Below, piece by piece: positions 17,754-26,398 of a DNA stretch of 64,000 bases (position 1 is the stretch's first letter; every line of letters begins with the position of its first letter). Position numbers and translations under genes: made by a program. Location: assembly GCF_000020725.1 (NCBI RefSeq), contig NC_011146.1, positions 3,781,501-3,845,500 of the forward strand. The letters are read 5' to 3'. The stretch is from Citrifermentans bemidjiense Bem (GTDB lineage: Bacteria; Desulfobacterota; Desulfuromonadia; Geobacterales; Geobacteraceae). The notes beneath the pieces are model-generated. The model searched no databases and was not told where the DNA came from. It saw only the letters and a list, made by a program, of their open reading frames with translations.

Positions 17754-19217
17754 CTACATCTTCCCCGTGGCGTACCATTTGAGATAGGAGAGCCCGGCCC
17801 GGGTCCAGTAGCCAAGCTCCTCCCGCGACCGGATAGCAGCCAACTGCTCGAGGACGTACCGCGGGCGCAGGTAAAAGGAGCGGGTGAACGATCTCTGGCA
17901 CTCCAGTAGCTCCTCCGCGCTGAAGTTAGTGGTGCGCCAGCGCGGCTTCTTGCCGAAGATGACGTAATCCTCCCAGGGCACCCCCGGCTCGATCAGCCCC
18001 GCGGCGAGCATCTTCTCCCTAAGCGGCGTCCCCGGGTAGGGGACCACCACGGAAACGGAGACGAAGCTCCAGGGAAGCCCCCGGATCAGCCTCCGCGTCT
18101 GTTCCAGATCCTCCCGGGTTTCTGAAGGGTCGCACCCTATGATGAAGTTCCCTTCCACATGCCTGATCCCCGCCTCCCTGGCCCAGCGCACCGCATTTTC
18201 AACCTGCCCGACCGTGATCCCTTTCCCCATCAACTCCAAGAGGCGCGGACTGCCACTCTCGACGCCGAAGGCCACCTTCTCGCAGCCGCAGCGCCGCATC
18301 AGCCGCAACAGTTCCGGCGTCACCGTGTTTACCCTGGTGTCGCAGTTCCAGGAACGGATGCCGCTGCGCGTGAGGATCTCGCAGATGACTGCGGCGCGCT
18401 CGGGGTTGAGCGTGAAGGTGTCGTCGGCAATGACCACGTGGTTCACCTTCTGCTCGCGCACCATCCGGTCCAGCTCGTCGGCTATGAAGAGAGGGTCACG
18501 GAAACGGACGCTCCTGCCGAAGGTGGCCTGGATGGCGCAGAAGGAGCAGGCGACCGGGCAGCCGCGAGAAGTGAAGAGTTCGCCGGAGCGTAGCGCGTTG
18601 GAAAAACCGCGGCTGGAATGGCCGGCACGAAGGGAGTAGTCGAGTAGGTCGCGGGCAGGAAAAGGAAGGGAGTCGAGGTCGGAAACCAGCTCGCGGGACG
18701 AGTTCACCCTCACCCCGTCCTCGGACCGGTAGGCGATCCCCCGAATGTCTTGGCCGGCTCCGCCCTCGCGCAGCCTCAGGCAAAGTTCCGCAAGCGTCAG
18801 CTCCCCCTCTCCCCGGACCAGGTAGTCAAAGGAGGGGAACTCTTCCAGCGTCTCTTTGGGAAGGGCGCTCGCGTGGCTCCCCCCTATCACGGTGACCGTG
18901 TCGCCGCGCCGCCGCTTCACTGCACGGGCTAGCTCGGCCGCGCTCTCTATGGTGGGGGTAGTGGCGGAAAAGCCGACCACCGCCGGGGAAAGCCGCTGCA
19001 AAAGCGCCCCAAGGTGCTCTTCGCTGTAGGGGGTCGCCTCGTAGTCGGCGATGTCCACCTGCAGCCCTGCCAGGCGCAGGCTGGAGGCGAGGTAGGCGAG
19101 GTTCATCGGGCGGGTATGCGAGAGGAGCGCCGCCCCCTGGAAAGGATCGGGGGGGCGCACCAGCAGCACGCTTCCCGGTTCCACCTGCGCCGCTCCCCTT
19201 GTTGGGGCGCCGCTCAT
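17754..19217 (-). CDS. B12-binding domain radical SAM protein
   Basis: 487 residues. The N-terminal region (VLLVRPPDPFQGAALLSHTRP to about 140) is a cobalamin-binding-like fold without the DxHxxG motif being evident; the radical SAM core starts with SRGCPVACSFCAIQATFG, giving CxxxCxxC for the [4Fe-4S] cluster. Such enzymes usually methylate or rearrange unreactive carbons in lipids, sugars or natural products. Its start overlaps the stop of the glycosyltransferase gene by four bases, so it is the last gene of the deoxysugar operon. The substrate could be a sugar or polyprenyl-linked intermediate; that is inference. Confidence 0.85.
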   Translation of the reverse strand: MSGAPTRGAAQVEPGSVLLVRPPDPFQGAALLSHTRPMNLAYLASSLRLAGLQVDIADYEATPYSEEHLGALLQRLSPAVVGFSATTPTIESAAELARAVKRRRGDTVTVIGGSHASALPKETLEEFPSFDYLVRGEGELTLAELCLRLREGGAGQDIRGIAYRSEDGVRVNSSRELVSDLDSLPFPARDLLDYSLRAGHSSRGFSNALRSGELFTSRGCPVACSFCAIQATFGRSVRFRDPLFIADELDRMVREQKVNHVVIADDTFTLNPERAAVICEILTRSGIRSWNCDTRVNTVTPELLRLMRRCGCEKVAFGVESGSPRLLELMGKGITVGQVENAVRWAREAGIRHVEGNFIIGCDPSETREDLEQTRRLIRGLPWSFVSVSVVVPYPGTPLREKMLAAGLIEPGVPWEDYVIFGKKPRWRTTNFSAEELLECQRSFTRSFYLRPRYVLEQLAAIRSREELGYWTRAGLSYLKWYATGKM

Positions 19218-21178
19218 CGCCCCTCCACCATGAATCTCAACTGCGCCATCTTCGGCTCCAGGTCGGGGCGGGGGGCAAGCCTATTAGCGATCTGGTACTC
19301 CTGCAGCGCCTCGGCGTGCTTTCCCTCTCGCAGGGAGAGAAGCGCCAGGAACAGATGCGGGAAGGGCTCCTGAGGGGTGAGAGAGATTGCCTGCTGGTAC
19401 TTGAGACGCGCAGCGGCAAGATCCCCCCGAGCCTCGCAGAGCTGCCCGATAAACGCGCGGGTCCTTGCGTCCTTCGGGTCGAGCGCGGCTGCGGTCGCCA
19501 ATGTGGCGGCAGCTTCGTCGAACTTCTTTTGCACCATCAGCGCCGCCCCCAGAAATGAATATCCGGGAGCAGATTTGGGGTCGAGTTTGGTCGAGATACG
19601 GAGTTCCCGGACCGCTTCGTCCAGTACCTGGTTCTGGGCGGGGTCCATGGGCTGGAGCATCACGTTGATGTCATCGGTGTGCCAGGGGGGGAGGGCACAG
19701 GCCAGCACGAACCCGAGTGAGAAGTGCGCCCTCCCCTTCCCCGGGCTCTTCTGCACCGTATCCCGCCACAGGGCCACCGGCGTCGTCCACACCTCGTTTC
19801 GCAGGTAGCAGGCGACGGAGCTGGCGAGAACCAGGAAGGCGACCACGGCGACCGCGGGACGCGAGGTGCAAAGCGGTGTCCCGCTGAACCGGGGGGGAAG
19901 GGAGAACGCGGCGGCGAGCAAGGCGATGAAGAAACCGACCGACGGCAGGTAGGCCCGATGCTCGAAGATGACGTCGTCGATCGGCACCACGCTCGACTCG
20001 ACGCTGAGGGTGATGAAAAACCACCAGATGCCGAAGCCGGCCAGCGCGCGCATGCCGGCCCGGTCGTCTCCCCTGCGCGAGGTCGCCAGGAGATAAGTGC
20101 CGCCGGCTGCCAGCGCCAGCAGCAAAAGCAACGGCAGGACGACGGCCGGGGCGAGGAAAGCTTTCTGCAGCGGGTACTGATAGTCGAAGTTCTGGTTGAC
20201 CGGCAGGATGAGGAGCCGCAAGTAGGTCGTTATCACCCCGAACTGCGTCATCAGGTATTCCCAGGGGGAGGTGTGGTTGAAATTGACCAGGTTCACCGCA
20301 CCGGCCACCTTGCCCCCCTTGGCAGCCATGGCCGAGAGTGACATCAGCTTGAGCGGGATGATCGCCATGGTGAAGAGGAACGGGACCAGCCGCACGAGCC
20401 GGGCGGCGGTGACGGCGCCCCGGAAGAAGACGAACTCGTACAACGCGATCACCGCCGGGAGGGTGAAGGCGTTTTCCTTGCTCTTCATGGCTAGGACGCA
20501 GGCGAAAAGCGAGCCGAGGTAGCAGGCGACCCTCATCGGCTTCGTCTTTGCGAGCCTTCCCGCGGCGCACAGCGCCAACGACCCCAGGAAGAAAAAGGCG
20601 ACCAGCGGGACGAAGCGCTGCACCACGTAGGTGACCGCCTGCGTCTGCAGCGGGTGGCAGACGAACAAAAGGCTCGCCAGAAACGGGAGGTAGAAGTATC
20701 TCTCCGCCGGGGGTGCCGCCCCTTCACCGTGCTCCGGCTGCAGCGCCGGCGTCCTCAGGGTGAGCCACAAGACGAGGTACACCAGCAGGGCGTCGGCCAT
20801 GTGCAGCAGGAGGTTGACGACGTGGTACCCCCGCACGTCCAGCCCGTGCAAGGCGTGGTTGAGCGCAAAGGTGAAGTAAGCCACCGGGCGCAGGATGAAG
20901 TTGTTCTTCAGGTCCGGGTTGACCGGGAGCGCGAACACCTTTTGCGGATCGGCGAAGAAGGAGAAGTCCTTGATGGCCGGGTTGTTGACCAGGCAAGGGA
21001 GATCGTCGAAGACAAACGGCGCGGCTACGATGTTCGAATAGACCGCGAAGCCCAGCGCCAGCACCAGCAGGATATGAACCAGCGGATCGCGCCAGAGGCT
21101 CAGCTCTTCCTCCACCGCGGGCAAGGCCTGTGGCCCGGCTTGCGGCTCAAGCTTTGCTAACTTGCGTCTCTTTTTCAT
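19214..21178 (-). CDS. Polytopic membrane glycosyltransferase-like protein with TPR tail
   Basis: 654 residues. A charged N-terminus precedes about ten or more membrane helices (from about 33 to 450) with FVFDDLPCLVNNPAI in the first loop, the acidic DD position expected of GT-C transferases, and LRPVAYFTFALNHALHG. The last 170 residues are TPR units (APGYSFLGAALMVQKKFDEA, ARTRAFIGQLCEARGDLAAA). This architecture is that of TMTC/DUF1736-type enzymes, which in eukaryotes O-mannosylate proteins. Function here is inferred: transfer of a polyprenyl-linked sugar to protein or lipid in the periplasm. It lies 15 bases after the methyltransferase gene. Confidence 0.8.
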   Translation of the reverse strand: MKKRRKLAKLEPQAGPQALPAVEEELSLWRDPLVHILLVLALGFAVYSNIVAAPFVFDDLPCLVNNPAIKDFSFFADPQKVFALPVNPDLKNNFILRPVAYFTFALNHALHGLDVRGYHVVNLLLHMADALLVYLVLWLTLRTPALQPEHGEGAAPPAERYFYLPFLASLLFVCHPLQTQAVTYVVQRFVPLVAFFFLGSLALCAAGRLAKTKPMRVACYLGSLFACVLAMKSKENAFTLPAVIALYEFVFFRGAVTAARLVRLVPFLFTMAIIPLKLMSLSAMAAKGGKVAGAVNLVNFNHTSPWEYLMTQFGVITTYLRLLILPVNQNFDYQYPLQKAFLAPAVVLPLLLLLALAAGGTYLLATSRRGDDRAGMRALAGFGIWWFFITLSVESSVVPIDDVIFEHRAYLPSVGFFIALLAAAFSLPPRFSGTPLCTSRPAVAVVAFLVLASSVACYLRNEVWTTPVALWRDTVQKSPGKGRAHFSLGFVLACALPPWHTDDINVMLQPMDPAQNQVLDEAVRELRISTKLDPKSAPGYSFLGAALMVQKKFDEAAATLATAAALDPKDARTRAFIGQLCEARGDLAAARLKYQQAISLTPQEPFPHLFLALLSLREGKHAEALQEYQIANRLAPRPDLEPKMAQLRFMVEGR

Positions 21179-21193
21179 GTTTTCTCCAAGCCG

Positions 21194-21943
21194 TCAGCCT
21201 TTTCTGGCCACGGCGAACAGGGAGGAGCCGATCGGCAGCCGCAGGCGCCGCAGCAGGGAATTCTCCATCCGCATCACATTCAGAAGAACCCGGTTCACCA
21301 GTGGCGAAGGGAGCACCACGTCCGAGGCCCCAGCTTTGGCGGCACGGGCGGAGCGCAACCGTCCGCGCAGCAGCCGGCACCCCGCGACGAGCGGGAAAAG
21401 CAGGCTTACCCGGAAGCTCAAAAGCGCGACGCGAAACCCCGCCGCGGCCAGCCTGTCACGAAGGGTGCGCTCGTCGTAGCGCTCGCGGGTGTGGACCGCC
21501 ACGTCGTGGGAACTTCTGAGCCACTCCAGGGCCACCAGGTTGAGGATCAGCATCCCCCCCGGCCGGAGCGCCGCGAGGAACGACTTCAGCACCTCTACGT
21601 CGTCCCGGACCCCCTGGTGGTACAGGACGTCGATGGAGGTGATCAGGTCGTAGCGCTCCGGCTCCAGCTCCAGACCGTTCAGGTCGCCGATTTCGGCGGC
21701 GACGCCGCGCCTGCGGCAGAAGCGGATCGCCTCCCGCGAAGCGTCGACCCCCTCCACCTCGCCGTAGGGTGCCAGCAACTGGCAGAGCCTTCCGGTGCCG
21801 CACCCCGCATCGAGGATGCGCAAGGGGCGCTTAAGGCGCGCGGCCTCCCGCGCCACGTGGGAGAGGATCAGCTCGTGCAGCCCCACGTACCACCAGTGGG
21901 AATCCTCCGCCTGGAACATGCGGGCGTATTCCGCCGGGTTCAT
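21194..21943 (-). CDS. Class I SAM-dependent methyltransferase
   Basis: 249 residues with motif I LDAGCGTGRLCQLL (about 44), an acidic loop VEGVDASREAI, and motif IV-like ITSIDVLYHQGV. The N-terminus SHWWYVGLHELI is characteristic of small-molecule methyltransferases next to polysaccharide genes. Probable target is the deoxyamino sugar made by the neighbours (N- or O-methylation), or a glycolipid. Its start overlaps the aminotransferase stop codon by four bases, and the TPR gene follows after 15 bases, so it is inside the operon. Confidence 0.85.
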   Translation of the reverse strand: MNPAEYARMFQAEDSHWWYVGLHELILSHVAREAARLKRPLRILDAGCGTGRLCQLLAPYGEVEGVDASREAIRFCRRRGVAAEIGDLNGLELEPERYDLITSIDVLYHQGVRDDVEVLKSFLAALRPGGMLILNLVALEWLRSSHDVAVHTRERYDERTLRDRLAAAGFRVALLSFRVSLLFPLVAGCRLLRGRLRSARAAKAGASDVVLPSPLVNRVLLNVMRMENSLLRRLRLPIGSSLFAVARKG

Positions 21944-23064
21944 CGGCTCCCCCGGAAAAACGCCCGCACCGCCTCGACCACCTTTTCGGCGTGGCGCCGG
22001 GGGAGCTCCGGGTACATGGGGAGCGAGAGGATGCTGCGAGCCAGGCGCTCGGTCACCGGCAGGTCCCCTTCCCGATAACCCAGGAAGGCATAGCCGCGCA
22101 TCAGGTGCACCGGGTGGGGGTAGTTGATGCGGGTCTCTATCCCTTCGCCGCGCAGATATTCCTGCAGCTCATCGCGCCGGCCGGTCCTCACTGTGTAGAG
22201 GTAGAACTGGTGCCGGCACCCCTCCCGGACAGCAGGAAGCGCGAGGTCCCCGACCCCTGCGAGCCCCTGGTCGTAAAGCTCCGCCAGCTCGCGGCGCTTT
22301 TCGACCGCCCTCTCGACCCCGGGCAGCGCAAGGCTCAACAGGGCCGCCTGCACCTCGTCCAGCCGAGAGTTGAACCCCTCCTCTTCGGCATAGTAGCTTC
22401 CCTCCATGCCGTAAAAGCGCAGCCGCCTCAACCGTGCCGCAAGCTCCGGGTCGGCCGTTGTCATCACGCCCGCGTCGCCGAAAGCCCCCAGCACCTTGGT
22501 GGGATAGAAGGAGAAGGCGCCGATATCCCCGAGGCTCCCCGCCCGGTTCCCCCGGTAGCTGGCGCCGCAGGCCTGGGCGCAGTCCTCGACGATGCGCACC
22601 CCCCGTCGCTTGGCGATCTCGACAAGAGGCGCCATGTCCGCCATCTGGCCGCACAGGTGCACCGGAAGGATGCAGCGGGTGCGCCCGTTCATGGCTCCCT
22701 CCACCTGAGAGACGTCGATCAGGAAGGTGTCCTCTTCGACGTCGACAAAGACAGGGGTCGCGCCGGCGGCGCGTATCGCTGCCACGGTGGGGACGGCGGT
22801 ATTGGAGACGGTGATCACCTCGTGCCCCGCCCCTACCCCCAGCGCCTTCAGGGCCAGCGTCAGGGCGTCCGTCCCGGAATTGACCCCGACCGCGTAGCCG
22901 GTCCCGCAGTAGGCGGCGATCGCCTCCTCGAATGCCGCCACCTCCTGTCCCATCACGAGCCGGCCCGAGGAAAAGACACGATCCACTGCGCGCAGGTACT
23001 CGTCGCGCCGCGGCTCATAGGCGGCAAGATAATCCCAGTAACGGACCGGTTCTGCGCTCGACAT
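21940..23064 (-). CDS. DegT/DnrJ/EryC1/StrS sugar aminotransferase
   Basis: 374 residues, a PLP enzyme that aminates a keto group on a nucleotide-activated sugar. Visible: VNSGTDALTLAL (about 62), VEDCAQACGASY (159-170) and the PLP-lysine motif SFYPTKVLGAFGDAG with Lys190. It resembles the 3-amino-forming branch (FdtB/QdtB, TylB-like) but C3 versus C4 specificity cannot be fixed here. GAGGGAG precedes the ATG. The preceding gene, a 2,3-dehydratase, makes it likely that the product is a 2,3,6-trideoxy-3-amino (or 4-amino) hexose. Confidence 0.88.
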   Translation of the reverse strand: MSSAEPVRYWDYLAAYEPRRDEYLRAVDRVFSSGRLVMGQEVAAFEEAIAAYCGTGYAVGVNSGTDALTLALKALGVGAGHEVITVSNTAVPTVAAIRAAGATPVFVDVEEDTFLIDVSQVEGAMNGRTRCILPVHLCGQMADMAPLVEIAKRRGVRIVEDCAQACGASYRGNRAGSLGDIGAFSFYPTKVLGAFGDAGVMTTADPELAARLRRLRFYGMEGSYYAEEEGFNSRLDEVQAALLSLALPGVERAVEKRRELAELYDQGLAGVGDLALPAVREGCRHQFYLYTVRTGRRDELQEYLRGEGIETRINYPHPVHLMRGYAFLGYREGDLPVTERLARSILSLPMYPELPRRHAEKVVEAVRAFFRGSR

Positions 23065-23108
23065 AAGTTCTCCCTCAGTTCGTTCCAGGTTCCCCGGAAT
23101 TCGATCTC

Positions 23109-23207
23109 GTTCCCAAGGTCCACCTTAGGAACGCAAGGCGCGTGGCCATCGTGCAAAGCTGGAGCTTTGGGTTGCATTTGGTTCCCAAGCTGGAGCTTGG
23201 GAACCAG
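23109..23207. repeat. GTTCCCAAGCTGGAGCTTGG-type repeat, copy 3
   Basis: Left unit GTTCCCAAGGTCCACCTTAGGAAC (degenerate), middle CAAAGCTGGAGCTTTGGG, right palindrome GTTCCCAAGCTGGAGCTTGG extended by GAAC. Lies in the 245-base spacer between the 2,3-dehydratase and aminotransferase genes, inside the operon. Confidence 0.85.
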
Positions 23208-23239
23208 AAGATGGGCAGAATATCGATGCTGCCGTCCAT

Positions 23240-23280
23240 TCTCCCTCTCCCCCTAGGAGAGGGTCGGGGTGAGGGCGAGG
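23240..23280. repeat. CCCTCTCCC-type half repeat
   Basis: TTCTCCCTCTCCCCCTAGGA followed by GAGGGTCGGGGTGAGGG, a half unit of the 17527-17629 family, placed next to repeat copy 3. The combination of the two families occurs at both sites. Confidence 0.7.
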
Positions 23281-23309
23281 GGATGGACTCTGTCCCTCCC
23301 CCGCTTCCC

Positions 23310-24704
23310 CTACAGCAAGCAGGAGAGGATGCTGCGGGCGCACGAGTTCACCTGCTCCCCCAGCTGCACCAGGAAAGCGATTTCGCTAAGCGGGATCCAG
23401 CGGTAGTCCGGGGGAAGCTCCAGAGTCTCCCCCTCGGGGAGCACCAGGACCCGGTGCAGGTTGTACTCCTGGTAAAACCGCGCCCCCTCCTCGGTCTGCC
23501 GGCTCTCGTGGAGCACGGGAAAGCGCCCCGGGGCGGAGAACTCCTCGAACAGAAACGGCTTCGTCAGCTTCAGGCTCCCTTCGTAATTTTCCCTGGCGAA
23601 CTGCGCCGTCGGGCCCAGCTGGACGGTGAGGCGGTTTCCGACCTCGGCTTTGGCCTGCATCAGGAGCTCCATGCCGCGCCCCCCCTTGCGGACCAGGAGG
23701 CCGATGATCCCGGGAGCGGGGTTCTCGAGGATGGGCTGCCCCCAAGAACCTACCTCGCGCGTTTCGGAGGAGATCCGCAGCCCCACGATGCGGAAAAAAC
23801 CGCGCGACAGGTGCGAGAAGAACCCCTTTTCGTCCAGCGCCCATTCCTGCAGATCGGTCAACCCGATGCGCCTGGTAAGGATGTGGGTACAGGCCCTGCG
23901 ATCGTCCAGCCACTGGAGCGTTTCCCGCAGCCCATCATCTTCATGCCATACGCCCGCGCCTGCTTCGCCAACGGGGACCAGCGCGGAGAGGATGCTGCGC
24001 GTGCAGGCGTTCACCATGTTGTCGCTGCGGATCAGCGCGGCGATCTGGCGCAGGGTAAGCCAGATGAATCCCTTGGGCAGCTCCACCGGGAAATCGTCCC
24101 CCGCCACGACCACCATGTTGCGGTTCGACTTGTACAGGAACCGCCCGCCGTCCTCGGTCTGCAGGCGGGCAAACAGCAGCCGGGACGGGTGCGGATCCAT
24201 GAAGTGCTCCAGAAAGAGCGGTATGCCGCCGCCATGGGCGCAGGTGTAGTTGCTGTAGGTAGCCTGCACCGTCGGGGAAAGCTGGATCCCTCCAAGGTTC
24301 CCCGGCTCCTCCTTGGCCTGGAGGCAGAAGTGCAGGGTGCCGGCGATGGACTTGGCCAGGATGCCCAGGATGCCGATCTCGGGCTGCTCGATGATGGGCT
24401 GGTCCCATTCCAGCTCGTGGCGCCCCAACCTGTGCCTCGCGTGCACGCCTATGACGCTGAAGAAGCGGCCGGTTTGGTGGCGGATGTTGCCGGTTATCGG
24501 GTCGCGGTGCCACCCCTGCACCGTGTCGAGCGGAACCAGGCTCTTGTTCAGCGAACAGGCCTCGCGCGCCTGCCCGATCCAGCCTTCGACGCAGGCGTCG
24601 TCATGCAGGGACAGTCCGCAGTCAAGTGAGCGGGCGACCCCTCTGGCATGTTCAGGGGCAATGGCCAGGGAGGCTGGAAGCGGAAAACTCAACTCAGGCG
24701 CCAT
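23310..24704 (-). CDS. NDP-4-keto-6-deoxyhexose 2,3-dehydratase (EvaA/TylX3-like)
   Basis: 464 residues made of two related halves: GNIRHQTGRFFSVIGV with QLSPTVQATYSNYT in the first, HLSRGFFRIVGLRI with QLGPTAQFARENYE in the second. This tandem layout is that of the NDP-hexose 2,3-dehydratase family, known from antibiotic deoxysugar pathways, where it removes the C2 hydroxyl from dTDP-4-keto-6-deoxyglucose. RmlB for that substrate is at 61.3 kb. The start overlaps the GT2 stop by 11 bases. Its presence in a surface-glycan type cluster points to a 2,3,6-trideoxy sugar. Confidence 0.88.
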   Translation of the reverse strand: MAPELSFPLPASLAIAPEHARGVARSLDCGLSLHDDACVEGWIGQAREACSLNKSLVPLDTVQGWHRDPITGNIRHQTGRFFSVIGVHARHRLGRHELEWDQPIIEQPEIGILGILAKSIAGTLHFCLQAKEEPGNLGGIQLSPTVQATYSNYTCAHGGGIPLFLEHFMDPHPSRLLFARLQTEDGGRFLYKSNRNMVVVAGDDFPVELPKGFIWLTLRQIAALIRSDNMVNACTRSILSALVPVGEAGAGVWHEDDGLRETLQWLDDRRACTHILTRRIGLTDLQEWALDEKGFFSHLSRGFFRIVGLRISSETREVGSWGQPILENPAPGIIGLLVRKGGRGMELLMQAKAEVGNRLTVQLGPTAQFARENYEGSLKLTKPFLFEEFSAPGRFPVLHESRQTEEGARFYQEYNLHRVLVLPEGETLELPPDYRWIPLSEIAFLVQLGEQVNSCARSILSCLL

Positions 24705-25647
24705 GACGCTCCCCCCCCGTTTTCGCCAGCAGCTTATCCCTCACGATGAACTGCGGCTCCTGGTTCAGCTTCAAATAGATCCGTCCCACGTACTCGCCCA
24801 CGATGCCGGTCGCCAGCAGCTGGACCCCTCTGAAAAACATGGTGATGGAGCTCAACTCTTCGATGTCGCTCGGGTCGTTCAGCATGGGAAGCCATCCCCT
24901 GATCAGCATGGCGCAGACGGAATAGATGCCGAGACAGGTCAACACCGCCCCGGCCGCGGCTAGTAACCGCAGCGGGATCAACGAGTAGCTTACGAAGACG
25001 TTGCCCCAGAGATCGGCGAGCTTCTTCATGGTATAACCGGACCGCCCCTCCCGCCGCACGTCGTGCCGTACCTGGACCGTACCTATGTTCCGTGTGGTGC
25101 GCAGGATGAGGGCATCGAGGTAGACGTTGGGGCTTCTGTGCACGACGAGATGGTCCACCAGGAAGCGGTTCATCGCCTTGAAACTGGATAGGTAGAGGTT
25201 CGCCGGCTTGTCGAGCGTCACGCGTGCCAAGGTGCCGTTCAGGTAGCTCCCGAGGTTGCGATACCAGCTGTCGCTCTTGGTTGCATACTGGCAGTAAACG
25301 ACGTCGTACCCCTTCTTTATCTCGGTCAAAAGCTTGGGCACTTCTTCCGGCGGGTTTTGGAAATCGTCGTCCATGACGACGACGTAATCGCCGCAGGTAT
25401 GGTTCAATCCAGCCATCACCGCGTTGTGCTCGCTGAAGTTGCGAGACAAGGCGAGATAGGTGACGGTCTGGGGAAACTCGTCGCAGAGAGTGCGGCAGAT
25501 GCGGTCACTTTCGTCGCGGCTGTAATCGTTGACCAGTACGATGTCGAGCCGGTAATCGCCCGACAGCTCCGAAATGAGGGCGCGGCAGAGCGGGCCGATG
25601 GTTTTCTCGGCGTTATAGACAGGAATTACGATGGAAATGGGAATCAT
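24694..25647 (-). CDS. Polyprenyl-phosphate type family 2 glycosyltransferase
   Basis: 317 residues with a GT-A fold: ISIVIPVYNAEKTI at the start, nucleotide/metal motif VMDDDFQNPP (Asp93-95), then two C-terminal membrane helices (LIPLRLLAAAGAVLTCLGIY; FFRGVQLLATGIVGEYVGRIY). This is the ArnC/GtrB/DPM1 layout: transfer of a sugar from its nucleotide form to undecaprenyl phosphate at the inner membrane. It is the first gene of the deoxysugar operon and could supply the donor for the TPR membrane glycosyltransferase. Confidence 0.9.
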   Translation of the reverse strand: MIPISIVIPVYNAEKTIGPLCRALISELSGDYRLDIVLVNDYSRDESDRICRTLCDEFPQTVTYLALSRNFSEHNAVMAGLNHTCGDYVVVMDDDFQNPPEEVPKLLTEIKKGYDVVYCQYATKSDSWYRNLGSYLNGTLARVTLDKPANLYLSSFKAMNRFLVDHLVVHRSPNVYLDALILRTTRNIGTVQVRHDVRREGRSGYTMKKLADLWGNVFVSYSLIPLRLLAAAGAVLTCLGIYSVCAMLIRGWLPMLNDPSDIEELSSITMFFRGVQLLATGIVGEYVGRIYLKLNQEPQFIVRDKLLAKTGGERHGA

Positions 25648-25919
25648 TTATCCTATTTTGCGCAATTTTCCGTGCGCTGACGGGTGTACGCGAAGCGGCG
25701 CTGACGCAGGTTCTTCGGCTTGCCGAGGCAGAGAGGCCGGCGAAAGACGTCGCCTGCTCGCGGCACGGCTGCTGAGAATGACTGCGGATGCGACGGAGAT
25801 GCGCCCCGCTCGGCTGCAAGCGGGCCGGAGACACCTGGGACAAACCATCTTCGCGCCGCTATGCGTATTGGTAACGCGGGTGACGGCGGTAGCATGGCCG
25901 GTCGGAACAGGTCAGGGGA

Positions 25920-26276
25920 TCAGCAAGAAGGTGGGGAGCGCCCGTGGAGGGAATGCAGTTCAGGATCTACGAGATGGGGAGCCAGGAAGCAGGCGGAGGC
26001 AACCGTCGTGTTCCAGACGGTTTTGCAGCACCCAAAGGAGAGGAATTCGGCGTCGATGACGTGGACGGGAACAGTTTCGCTGCAGTGGGCAGAGCTTGGC
26101 GCTTTCTTGCCGCACAGGTTGAGGACGGCCCGCGGCTTGGGCTTGGGCCCGGGGCCATGTTCGAGAAGCGCAATCCTCATTCCGGCGAAAGCCAGGAAGA
26201 ACATCACTGCGCATGCCGCCGCAGTTTTTACCATTCTGCTGTTGACCATGAACGTTAAGCCTGACTCCCGGGACAT
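25920..26276 (-). CDS. Small exported protein of unknown function
   Basis: 118 residues with a signal-like helix (VKTAAACAVMFFLAFAGMRIAL, with Arg/Lys before it) and four or five Cys in the mature part (LCGKKAP, AHCSET, SFGCCKTVW). No family recognised. A fair promoter lies about 35 bases upstream (26316-26345). The region is poorly conserved-looking, and overlapping open frames on the other strand exist, so this is tentative. The 270 bases between it and the glycosyltransferase gene hold nothing I can identify. Confidence 0.4.
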   Translation of the reverse strand: MSRESGLTFMVNSRMVKTAAACAVMFFLAFAGMRIALLEHGPGPKPKPRAVLNLCGKKAPSSAHCSETVPVHVIDAEFLSFGCCKTVWNTTVASACFLAPHLVDPELHSLHGRSPPSC

Positions 26277-26315
26277 CTACTCTCAAAAAGCGCAAAGGAC
26301 AGCTAAGGCGACCGC

Positions 26316-26345
26316 AACATAGCGTAAAACGGATAAAAAAGTCAA
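26316..26345 (-). promoter_or_regulatory. Candidate sigma-70 promoter
   Basis: On the minus strand TTGACT (26345-26340), 18 bases, TATGTT (26321-26316), in a locally AT-rich stretch. It points at the small exported protein gene. Confidence 0.45.
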
Positions 26346-26398
26346 CATTAATTCACTAAAGTACATTTTTCGACAGGAGACATAGGGAGATTCCCTCC

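Noticed and set aside
25944-26258. Plus-strand frame of about 104 residues
   Set aside because: No ribosome site, no family features; the opposite frame has a signal-like helix and a promoter.
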